Origin: Deltaproteobacteria bacterium
Lineage (GTDB): Bacteria; Desulfobacterota_B; Binatia; UBA9968
DNA length: 15,324 bases
Assembly: GCA_005879255.1 (NCBI GenBank)
Contig: VBKY01000152.1
Coordinates: forward strand, 1-15,324
Direction: 5' to 3'
The position numbers were made by a program, and so were the translations under genes. Below, one piece after another: positions 1 to 5,679 of this stretch. Numbering within the stretch: position 1 is the first letter of the stretch; each line of letters begins with the position of its first letter. The notes under the pieces were generated by a model. The model saw nothing but the letters and a program-made list of their open reading frames with translations, made no database searches and was not told where the DNA came from.

Positions 1-417
1 GGCGAGATGTCTTCCTTTGTCAGGCAGGCAGAAGCTTTGGCGGATATCGAGGGGCAAGATGTCAGCACAGCTGTTCAGAATGAACCTGTGGACGAAGTAG
101 AAGAGAAACCGGTCGCGGTCCAATCCAACATTGTGAGAGTCACGCCCATTGTAGCGGACGCGGCGGGAGAGATGGTATCGTCGGAGATATTTCAGCGGAT
201 AATCAATGAGCTTGCCCAGGTTACAAATGTCATGGCTCCCCTCGCATCACTACTTGTTCATCAGCAAGCAAAGGCTCTCGGCGAATCGGTTGAAAAATTT
301 CCCATGACGCGACTTCCAGAACTTCTCGAGAGCCTTGTCAAAGAGATATCAGATGAGAACCGGCAAATCGATTTTCGCCAACGGTTAGCCCAGAGTGCGC
401 AAATTACCTTGAATTAG
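1..417 (+). CDS. Regulator-like protein, C-terminal part (probably 5'-partial)
   Basis: The frame is open to the left edge. The first ATG is at 7, too close to the edge to judge a ribosome site, so this may be the end of a longer protein. Residues 1-55 (from that ATG) are an acidic, low-complexity linker. Residues about 60-132 form a helical domain with the pattern 'APLASLLVHQQA', then an L-rich helix, then 'LVKEISDENRQIDFRQRLAQ'. This resembles the small C-terminal helical domain often called DUF8082, found after kinase, FHA or response-regulator modules in environmental bacteria. That match is from memory and is not verified. No enzyme motif is visible. Codon use is more AT-rich than in genes after 3 kb. 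If the resemblance holds, it is a signalling-protein tail of unknown partner. The stop is followed by about 265 nt without a convincing gene, then a terminator. Confidence 0.5.
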   Translation, partial: GEMSSFVRQAEALADIEGQDVSTAVQNEPVDEVEEKPVAVQSNIVRVTPIVADAAGEMVSSEIFQRIINELAQVTNVMAPLASLLVHQQAKALGESVEKFPMTRLPELLESLVKEISDENRQIDFRQRLAQSAQITLN

Positions 418-780
418 CTGAGAAAGCCGGGATTGTTCGCTAACCGCTTGCAGCACCCGAAAAGCAATACGGTGAATCGCTTGCGGGTGTCAGATCCTAT
501 TGTTGGGACATACAGTCGATGGGACCTGTTCTCGAAACTTTCTCTGGGGTTTCTTGCTGCTGATGGCCGGGATTGAACTGAATTCTCCTTCCAACGAATC
601 TGCAGCTGACAAGCCTGTAAAATCCGTGGTCGAATGGCGACCACCATGATTTGTGTTGTGGCCTCGCGGGGAATTCGAATGAAGCCTAGAAAAACTAGGC
701 TTTTTCCAATTGTATTAAACGGCTGCTTACAACCAAGAGGAGGAAGCTTGGCGACGACGGCAAAAATTTCTTAAAAGTCG
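418..780. other. Gene-free stretch with hairpin and terminator
   Basis: No convincing coding frame lies here on either strand. The open frame on the minus strand (414-647) has no ribosome site and no recognisable content. Visible structures are an imperfect hairpin with arms CACCCG (454-459) and CGGGTG (484-489), carrying an inner AAGC/GCTT pairing, and the intrinsic terminator at 682-705. I tested the 540-650 segment, which ends in ACCACCA, as a tRNA or tmRNA end and found no T-arm or acceptor pairing. Confidence 0.5.
682..705 (+). terminator. Rho-independent terminator
   Basis: A perfect 8-bp stem, AAGCCTAG (682-689) with CTAGGCTT (695-702), closes a five-A loop and runs directly into a T tract ending at 705. 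The T run lies on the plus strand only, so it terminates rightward transcription. It sits 265 nt after the stop at 417, so either the upstream gene has a long 3' end or a separate untranslated transcript ends here. Confidence 0.75.
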
Positions 781-930
781 TTACAAGGGTCTTCGACCCT
801 GAATGATACGAATTAGTATTACTACGATCGCGACAACCAATAGAATGTGGATGAATCCTCCCATCGTGTACGAAGAAACATACCCAAGTAACCAGAAAAC
901 TATCAAGATAACTGCTATAGTCTCAAGCAT
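781..930 (-). CDS. Small lmo0937-family membrane protein
   Basis: This 49-residue reading frame starts at ATG 930 and stops with TAA at 781-783. The protein opens MLETIAVILIVFWLLGYV, then has SSYTMGGFIHILLVVAIVV and a basic tail IRIIQGRRPL. It has two hydrophobic helices joined by the turn 'SYTMGGFIH'. That turn and the R-I-x-Q-G-R-R ending are the signature of the tiny lmo0937 / DUF5670 membrane proteins, which are about 48-50 residues long, so this is full length. Their function is unknown; they turn up near stress and desiccation genes. A strong ribosome site, AAGGAG, lies 8 nt upstream (939-944), which fixes the start. The gene stands alone, 97 bp beyond the end of the same-strand ferritin-like gene. 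The product is expected in the inner membrane. Confidence 0.88.
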   Translation of the reverse strand: MLETIAVILIVFWLLGYVSSYTMGGFIHILLVVAIVVILIRIIQGRRPL

Positions 931-938
931 TTTTAGTT

Positions 939-944
939 CTCCTT
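939..944 (-). promoter_or_regulatory. Ribosome binding site of the lmo0937-type gene
   Basis: On the minus strand AAGGAG lies 8 nt before the ATG at 930. It supports a gene short enough to be overlooked. A TATAAG string overlaps it, but a -10 there would place the transcript start after the ribosome site, so I do not call a promoter. Confidence 0.75.
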
Positions 945-969
945 ATACTGTGAGCCAGGGGACTATCCA

Positions 970-1016
970 ATTGTTCAGAAACAGCGGGCCCCGCGGCGGC
1001 GCGTAAATTGAACAAT
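970..1016. repeat. Inverted repeat with GC-rich core
   Basis: Perfect 8-bp arms ATTGTTCA (970-977) and TGAACAAT (1009-1016) flank a GC-rich core that contains its own GCGG/CCGC pairing. It lies 11 nt past the stop of the ferritin-like gene and about 40 nt before the small membrane protein's start, both read leftward. No T tract follows on either strand, so it is not a classic terminator. It could be an operator for the small gene or an RNA-stabilising hairpin. Confidence 0.5.
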
Positions 1017-1027
1017 CCACTTTTTAG

Positions 1028-1876
1028 TTACAGCCCCGCTCTGGGCTGGGGGATTTCTTCGGGCCAATTCTCGATGTAAACAGGCTCTGGCGGAAAGCCG
1101 AGCACATTGAGATAGAGATACTCCCTCCATGCGGGAAATTTCCGCACGTTCTCCACCGGCACGTTAAAGTATTTTCGTAGGAACTCTCTTCGCGGCGGAT
1201 CGAAGATCGTGCGCGGGCGGCTGTTTAGAGCCTGAGCGTCGATCTCCGCGATCCGGCGCCGAATTGGTCCTTCGCCGTATGCCTCGATCAGCTCCCAGAC
1301 ATAGTCGTGCATTTTCTGCAAAATGGCATCGTGATGGCTGCGCTCCTCCGCATGGACCACGCGCTCTTCGAAATCGAGCAACTTCGGCGTCGTGATTTGA
1401 ATGCTTTGGATGCTGACCGCCGTGCAATGGCCGTAGGGCCATAGGTTGCCCGAGAAAATATAGCTGAGAAAATCCCGCTTCATTATTTGGTGGTGCTCGA
1501 CACGGGGTGTGAGGCCGTATTGGCGCTCGAACTCGGGGTCGGGTAGAGCATGGTCGCGGCGTGGGTCGATAGCGTTGGCTTGCCGGATATAGCCCCAGCC
1601 GTGGCCGGCTTCAGTGCCGATATGGTCCGCAAGAAAATAACGCCACTCGGAATCCATTTCGAAGTGCGAACAGGCGTAGCAGGCGGAGCCGACGGTGGTT
1701 TCCAGTTCGTCGCGGCCGCGATGAGCGAGCCAGCGGGCTAAAAGCTCCCGCTCCGCGTCGTCTTTGGGCTCGCGCTTTAGGGTGTCGCGCTTCTTGCGGA
1801 ACTCCTCCAACTCTGTGCTGAGAGGATTATCTTCGCTGTAGGTGATTTTTTTTCCAACCCCTCTGATATCTGCCAT
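1028..1876 (-). CDS. PaaA/PaaC-like ferritin-fold (diiron-type) protein
   Basis: A 282-residue protein. The ATG at 1876 is preceded at 5 nt by a perfect AAGGAGG (1882-1888). Two ExxH metal motifs are visible: E89-A-G-H92, in the context 'GTEAGHGWGY' that recalls the 'DEAGHG' of the phenylacetyl-CoA epoxidase subunit PaaA, and E178-R-S-H181. E59, about 30 residues before the first ExxH, suits the first carboxylate. The equivalent Glu before the second ExxH is not evident: residues 136-169 contain no Glu, only H150, Q157 and Q160. So this is either a ferritin-like diiron oxygenase with a changed ligand set or a non-catalytic structural relative. There is no signal peptide, so it should be cytoplasmic. 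It is second in a unit behind the exported binding protein (20-bp gap). None of the other paa genes are nearby, so an actual phenylacetate role is unlikely. Confidence 0.75.
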   Translation of the reverse strand: MADIRGVGKKITYSEDNPLSTELEEFRKKRDTLKREPKDDAERELLARWLAHRGRDELETTVGSACYACSHFEMDSEWRYFLADHIGTEAGHGWGYIRQANAIDPRRDHALPDPEFERQYGLTPRVEHHQIMKRDFLSYIFSGNLWPYGHCTAVSIQSIQITTPKLLDFEERVVHAEERSHHDAILQKMHDYVWELIEAYGEGPIRRRIAEIDAQALNSRPRTIFDPPRREFLRKYFNVPVENVRKFPAWREYLYLNVLGFPPEPVYIENWPEEIPQPRAGL

Positions 1877-1896
1877 GACAACCTCCTTACGGTTCC

Positions 1897-2901
1897 TTAC
1901 TTCGTCGAATAGAGAGCCTTAACAAATCCTTCCTTTTCGATGCGCTCGAGAATGGTCATATCCAACACACCGAACGGGTTGCGAGTACACGGTTTGGTTG
2001 AAAGCTTGACCACCGTGTCGATTGCCTCTCTAGGCACAATGGGAAAACGCTCGTAGCTGGCGACAGCCCGCTGATAGGCCTCCTCAAGTGCTTCCGGGTC
2101 GGTGAGTCGCATGTTTCGACTTAGAGTCTTTTTTGCCATATCTGGATTGGTCAACGCAAGTTTGATCCCGTGAAGAATCCCTCTTAGAAATCGATCCAGC
2201 GATAATCGGGATTTTCCCAACATGGCCTTGGAGGTAACCACTGAGGTGAAAGGGCAAGGGATACGCGCAGTGGTCATGTCCATTAACATGCGTAGTCCGG
2301 ATCTTCTCGCTTCGACAGTTTCCGGCGGCGATAGAAGCGCGGCATCGACCACCCCGGTGAACAGGGACTGCGAAACAAGCCCCAAACGACCGAACGCCAC
2401 CAGCTTCACGTCCCTCATCGGATCGAGCCCGACTCGCATGAGTAAAATCTGGTTGGCTAAGTTGAGAGACGTGCCCGGAGGAGTGTTCGCGATCAGCTTT
2501 CCTTTGAGATCTTTTAACTGCGCAAGCTCGGGCTTAGCCCAAAGTTGAAAGGGTACCGTGTTGACCAGCCCGCTAATGATCCGAACCTCCACACCCTTTA
2601 CGTATGCATTCATCGCCTGCCCACCACCCACTATGGTCACATCCAAGCTTCCCGAATCCAAAGCCCGAATCATGGTTGTTCCTGCTGATTGCGTTAACTC
2701 CACGTTCACGCTGTAAATATCGAACAACTTCTGATCCACGGCCAGGTAACCCGCCAACTGTGTTGCGCTCGCTCCCGAAAATCCCAGCCTGAGAGTTTCG
2801 GCGCTCTCAGCGATCGCACAGTTGTGGGTGACAATGACGGCTGTAAACGCGAGGAACTCGAGTGACTTCGCAAAGAAGGAGAGAATATCTTTAGATGTCA
2901 T
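1897..2901 (-). CDS. NMT1/SsuA-type ABC substrate-binding protein
   Basis: Periplasmic binding protein of the NMT1/THI5/SsuA (TauA-like) fold. The frame is open from an ATG at 2955, but I choose the ATG at 2901 (334 residues). The -10 box TATAAA overlaps the upstream ATG, so that codon would not be in the transcript. Starting at 2901 puts a Lys-containing N-terminus directly before a hydrophobic core (LEFLAFTAVIV) and a likely cleavage site near 'AIA-ES'. Neither ATG has a good ribosome site. Family features follow: 'LRLGFSGASATQLAGYLAVDQ', then 'SAGTTMIRALDSGSLDVTIVGGG' for ligand cradling, 'LKDLKGKLIANTPPGTS', and 'GVVDAALLSPP'. The ligand is unknown; family members bind sulfonates, pyrimidine precursors or aromatics. 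No permease or ATPase gene lies nearby. The protein is a paralogue of the divergent gene at 3168. Confidence 0.85.
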   Translation of the reverse strand: MTSKDILSFFAKSLEFLAFTAVIVTHNCAIAESAETLRLGFSGASATQLAGYLAVDQKLFDIYSVNVELTQSAGTTMIRALDSGSLDVTIVGGGQAMNAYVKGVEVRIISGLVNTVPFQLWAKPELAQLKDLKGKLIANTPPGTSLNLANQILLMRVGLDPMRDVKLVAFGRLGLVSQSLFTGVVDAALLSPPETVEARRSGLRMLMDMTTARIPCPFTSVVTSKAMLGKSRLSLDRFLRGILHGIKLALTNPDMAKKTLSRNMRLTDPEALEEAYQRAVASYERFPIVPREAIDTVVKLSTKPCTRNPFGVLDMTILERIEKEGFVKALYSTK

Positions 2902-2954
2902 CTCTATGTTAGTCCCGAAGGAGAGAATCCGTTCCCTAACATTTTCGTTTGGCA

Positions 2955-2984
2955 TTTATAGGTTTAACCGCTTTAGCTTGTCAA
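2955..2984 (-). promoter_or_regulatory. Near-consensus sigma70 promoter
   Basis: On the minus strand there is a perfect TTGACA (2979-2984), an 18-nt spacer and TATAAA (2955-2960). The start of transcription should fall near 2948. The -10 overlaps the ATG at 2955, which argues that translation begins at 2901 with a leader of about 47 nt. Confidence 0.7.
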
Positions 2985-3135
2985 CTTGTCGACTCTACGA
3001 CGAAAAGAATTGCGTCATTCAACGATGGAAAACTAGTGGACGGCAGGCTACTCTCTACGTTGCGGTCTGACGCCGCTCCATGTTAGAGCGTGCGCATACC
3101 GATGAATCGACGCAGATGTAACAGGCGGGCGGTCC

Positions 3136-3145
3136 TTGATATCAA
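3136..3145. promoter_or_regulatory. Perfect 10-bp palindrome, possible operator
   Basis: TTGATATCAA lies 22 bp before the chosen start at 3168, in the region between the two divergent binding-protein genes. Its position suits a regulator site, but it is short and could be chance. Confidence 0.25.
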
Positions 3146-3167
3146 CGAATTGTTTGTGGTGAGGGGC

Positions 3168-4175
3168 ATGAACATTTGTCAATGGTTTTCGCCGCCAAAG
3201 GCGGCTGGGGCATTCTTGCTTCGCATCATTTCGACGATTTTCACGTTGCTGCTCGCCTTCGCGGCGGCGCGGGAATCTCATGCCGCGGCTGCACGGCCGC
3301 TGCGGATCGCGTATTTGTTCACGTCGGGGACGATGGCGTCGATGTGGATGGCGAAGGAAACTGGCGGGTTCGCCAAGGAAGGGCTAGACGTCGAAATGAT
3401 TTCCATGTCCTCGATTCTCGCTCTGCCGGCGTTGATCGCCAACGAGGTCGACGTTATTCAAATCTCTGCGGTGCCGTTGATCAACGCATCGCTGCGCGGC
3501 TTTGACGTGGTGTTCGTCGCGGGAATGCTCAATACGATGATCTGGGATTTATACGCGAGGGCGGAGATCAAGAGCGCCGAACAACTGAAGGGAAAAATCG
3601 TCGGCACCGAGCGGCCGGGCAGTCCGGTGGCGTACGGCACCCTGGTGGCGCTGCGCAAATTAGGACTCACGGCCAAAGATGTTCAGCTGCGAATATTGGG
3701 TGGAAGCGCGCAGATCACCGCAGCACTGCTAACCGGCCAGATCGCCGCCGGTTCAGCGGCTCCGCCGGTGAGTTTCCAGCTCGACCGAGCCGGATTTCAT
3801 TCCATGGCCACCACGTTGGATCAGCCCTATCAAAACGTCGGCGTGGTAATCAGGCGCGGCCGCATGGACGAATTGGCCGGGCGCATGGTGCCATTGCTCC
3901 GCTCGGTGCGCGCCGGCATCGACCGCTACTACAGCGACAAAGCCTTCGCGATGAAAGTCATTGCCAAATACACCAAGGAAACGGATCCCGACATCATCGA
4001 ACGAACCTACCAGTTCTATCGCCAGGCGGGCTTCAGGCGCGAGCTCATGATTTCCGAGCCGGGAGTTCAAGGTATTCTGGATTTTCTGTCGGAGACCGTT
4101 CCTGAAGCGAAAAAGGCTGTCCCGGCGCAATTCTTCGACGATCGCTTCGTGCGCCAACTGAACAGCGGGAGGTAG
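3168..4175 (+). CDS. NMT1/SsuA-type ABC substrate-binding protein, divergent paralogue
   Basis: An exported binding protein of the same NMT1/SsuA-type fold as the gene at 1897, and almost the same length (335 residues). The frame is open from 3090, but the ATG at 3168 is preferred. It follows a GGTGAGG-type ribosome site, and it puts a typical signal peptide at the N-terminus: a short polar and Lys/Arg stretch, then 'FLLRIISTIFTLLLAFAAA', with cleavage likely after 'SHA'. The mature protein begins 'RPLRIAYLFTSGTMASMWMAKETGGFAKEG...', followed by 'ALIANEVDVIQISAVPLINAS', 'LKGKIVGTERPGSPVAYG' and 'LLTGQIAAGSAAPP', matching the fold order of the family. The ligand is unknown. It has no transport partner in this window. 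The divergent arrangement with its paralogue suggests shared control of two related uptake or sensing functions. Confidence 0.85.
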   Translation: MNICQWFSPPKAAGAFLLRIISTIFTLLLAFAAARESHAAAARPLRIAYLFTSGTMASMWMAKETGGFAKEGLDVEMISMSSILALPALIANEVDVIQISAVPLINASLRGFDVVFVAGMLNTMIWDLYARAEIKSAEQLKGKIVGTERPGSPVAYGTLVALRKLGLTAKDVQLRILGGSAQITAALLTGQIAAGSAAPPVSFQLDRAGFHSMATTLDQPYQNVGVVIRRGRMDELAGRMVPLLRSVRAGIDRYYSDKAFAMKVIAKYTKETDPDIIERTYQFYRQAGFRRELMISEPGVQGILDFLSETVPEAKKAVPAQFFDDRFVRQLNSGR

Positions 4176-4210
4176 AGGAAATTGTATAGTTACTTCGGTT
4201 TTTGGTTTAG

Positions 4211-4366
4211 TTGGACGATTCCTTCACGGTGCGGTATGTGGAGCGCAATGCGCTGCGGGCGAAGTCAGCTGAGCGAGTCGAAGAATGGTGGTCGTGGAGT
4301 CTTTTCCGGATTGCACGGGATGATCCGGAGTCAGCGGCCATTGGAGCGAACGCAACGCTGAATTGA
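4211..4366 (+). pseudogene. REP-associated tyrosine transposase, C-terminal remnant
   Basis: Reading from 4211 after an in-frame stop at 4208, the frame gives LDDSFTVRYVERNALRAKSA, then ERVEEWWSWSLFRIA, ending with TGA at 4364-4366. 'RYVERNALRA' followed by 'ERxEEWxWSSL'-like residues is the hallmark C-terminal stretch of REP-associated tyrosine transposases (RAYT, IS200/IS605-related Y1 transposases). Only about 50 codons survive. The N-terminal HUH motif and catalytic tyrosine are absent, and several usual residues are altered ('WWSWS' for 'WRWSS'). It is therefore a dead fragment. It matters because several REP-like palindromes of the kind RAYTs are thought to move occur at 9224, 10774, 11850 and 14164. 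Confidence 0.78.
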
Positions 4367-4406
4367 ACTTGCGATAGACGGTTGGGGCGAGCGTGATGTT
4401 GGATTT

Positions 4407-4415
4407 TGATACAAT
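4407..4415 (+). promoter_or_regulatory. Extended -10 element before the PNPOx-like gene
   Basis: TGATACAAT fits the extended -10 pattern TGnTAnnnT. The expected transcript start is near 4422, leaving a leader of about 17 nt to the ATG at 4439. No -35 box lies at a normal distance. Confidence 0.35.
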
Positions 4416-4438
4416 CACCATTTCATTGCGATAACCTC

Positions 4439-4921
4439 ATGAATGGTGAGTTGACGGTTGTTTTGCAGCAACTGATCCATGGCAGGATGATTGCCGCGCT
4501 CGGGACGCTGCATCAAGGGGCACCGTTTGTATCTATGGTGACCTATGCTGTTGCGAGGGATGGCAGTTTTATTTTGCATGTGAGCCGGCTTGCCGCTCAT
4601 ACCCGGGACATGCTTGATAACCCAGAGGTGAGCTTGCTCATCACCGAATCGGAAGCAGCGTGAAAGCTGCCGCAGGCGTTGGCTCGTGTGACCGTGCAGG
4701 GGCGGACGGAAATGCTCGACCGCGAATCCGAGAAACACACCGATGCACGAGAAGTCTATCTGTCGCGATTCCCGGATGCAGCACCTCTATTTGAATTTTC
4801 GGATTTCAACATTTTCGTCATAGAACCGGTTTCGGCCCGTGTCATCGCTGGGTTTGGCCAAGCCGTGACCATCACCGGTGAGGATTTCGTGACAGCTCTA
4901 TCGGGGGTCAACGTAAGATAG
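4439..4921 (+). pseudogene. PNPOx-like flavin-binding protein interrupted by in-frame TGA
   Basis: The frame runs from ATG 4439 to TAG 4919-4921 with one internal TGA at codon 75 (4661-4663). Before the stop: 'LIHGRMIAALGTLHQGAPFVSMVTYAVARDGSFILHVSRLAAHTRDMLDNPEVSLLI', the split-barrel core of pyridoxamine 5'-phosphate oxidase-like (HugZ-type) proteins. After it: 'KLPQALARVTVQGRTEML' and '...FNIFVIEPVSARVIAGFGQAVTI', the usual second half. Both halves are in the same frame and together give the normal family length (about 160 codons), so a single nonsense change, for example TGG to TGA, explains the break. No ribosome site is visible before 4439. The intact protein would bind FMN, F420 or haem. 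An alternative is a sequencing error. Selenocysteine is unlikely, because no SECIS-like hairpin is seen and the site is not catalytic in the family. Confidence 0.8.
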
Positions 4922-5201
4922 ATCTAAAAACCCTTGGGCTTGAATCGACAATGAATTCCCGCGGTCGTCCGAAGCGAGCCGTAAAAGAACCCCAAGCCGT
5001 GCCCAAACCATCAAGATTCCAATCAATGGCCGGGATCAGCCGGAACGATTTTCGGCAAGCATCACCGCCGATTGAAAGAGGCTCCGCCTCTCGTGTTGAT
5101 CCGAAGCTTGCAAACGTTGTTTAATTTCACCAACGGCGATATTTTTGCATCACTCACCGGGGAGTTGGCCTAAATTTCGGCCTTAAGAAAAGGAGCCGGC
5201 C
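4922..5201. other. Intergenic region before iorA
   Basis: About 280 bp without a supported gene. A 56-codon open frame from ATG 4951 begins with a basic 'RGRPKRA' stretch but has no ribosome site and no recognisable homology, so it is not called. A short hairpin, AGAGGC/GCCTCT with a 3-nt loop, lies at 5077-5091. A weak promoter candidate (TTGTTT, 17 nt, TATTTT) lies about 40-80 bp before the iorA start. Confidence 0.4.
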
Positions 5202-5663
5202 ATGGCGCGAATAACACTGAAGGTTAACGGTAAGACGCGGGTCGTCGACGCGGATCCGGAAACTCCCCTGCTATACATCCTGCGCGACGATCTCAGATTG
5301 AATGGTCCCAAATTCGGCTGCGGGCTGGGACAGTGCGGCGCTTGCACCGTGATCATGGACGGCACGATTCGCTCCTGCGTGACCGAGGTCAAGGCCGCTC
5401 AGAATCGCGCGGTCACCACCCTCGAAGGGTTAGGCTCCACCAAAAAGATGCACAAAATCCAGCAGGCCTTCGTCGATGAGCAAGCGGTGCAATGCGGCTA
5501 TTGTATCAACGGCATGATCATGAGCGCCAAGGTGCTGCTCGATACCAATCCAAAGCCCACGGATAGTCAGATCAAGGAAGCGTTGGCCGGAAACCTCTGC
5601 CGCTGCGGCACGCACACGCGGATTCTGCGCGCGGTGAAGCGCGCGTCGGTACAGAAGGTATAA
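5202..5663 (+). CDS. iorA: 2Fe-2S subunit of a molybdenum hydroxylase (isoquinoline 1-oxidoreductase alpha-type)
   Basis: The small iron-sulfur subunit, 153 residues, passes electrons from the molybdenum site of its partner. AAGGAG 6 nt before the ATG fixes the start. The N-terminal plant-ferredoxin-type cluster ligands are C40, C45, C48 and C59 (C-x4-C-x2-C spacing). The second, four-helix cluster domain has C98, C101, C133 and C135 (C-x2-C-x31-C-x-C). These two [2Fe-2S] sites and the length match the xanthine dehydrogenase / IorA small-subunit family. It has no signal peptide and is expected to be exported by hitch-hiking with the Tat-tagged large subunit, whose gene starts 16 bp downstream. 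No FAD subunit is present, consistent with the two-subunit Ior type. The substrate is unknown, so the symbol denotes family rather than proven function. Confidence 0.9.
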   Translation: MARITLKVNGKTRVVDADPETPLLYILRDDLRLNGPKFGCGLGQCGACTVIMDGTIRSCVTEVKAAQNRAVTTLEGLGSTKKMHKIQQAFVDEQAVQCGYCINGMIMSAKVLLDTNPKPTDSQIKEALAGNLCRCGTHTRILRAVKRASVQKV

Positions 5664-5679
5664 GGAAGGAGGAAGCGAG

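Noticed and set aside
414..647. 77-codon minus-strand open frame
   Set aside because: It overlaps the end of the first gene and has no ribosome site, no family-like sequence and atypical composition.
560..650. tRNA or tmRNA-like 3' end (segment ends ACCACCA; GTTCAATCCCGGC on the other strand)
   Set aside because: The T-arm stem does not pair, and no acceptor stem or anticodon arm can be drawn on either strand.
939..967. Promoter TTGGAT-17-TATAAG for the small membrane gene
   Set aside because: The -10 would overlap the ribosome site, leaving it out of the transcript, and the -35 matches only three positions.
803..1006. 67-codon plus-strand open frame
   Set aside because: It is a shadow antisense to the well-supported small membrane protein at 781-930.
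4661..4663. TGA in the PNPOx-like gene as selenocysteine
   Set aside because: No SECIS-like hairpin is seen just downstream, and the position is a variable linker, not a redox site, in this family.
4951..5121. 56-codon open frame starting with a basic RGRPKRA stretch
   Set aside because: No ribosome site and no recognisable domain; the composition looks like chance.
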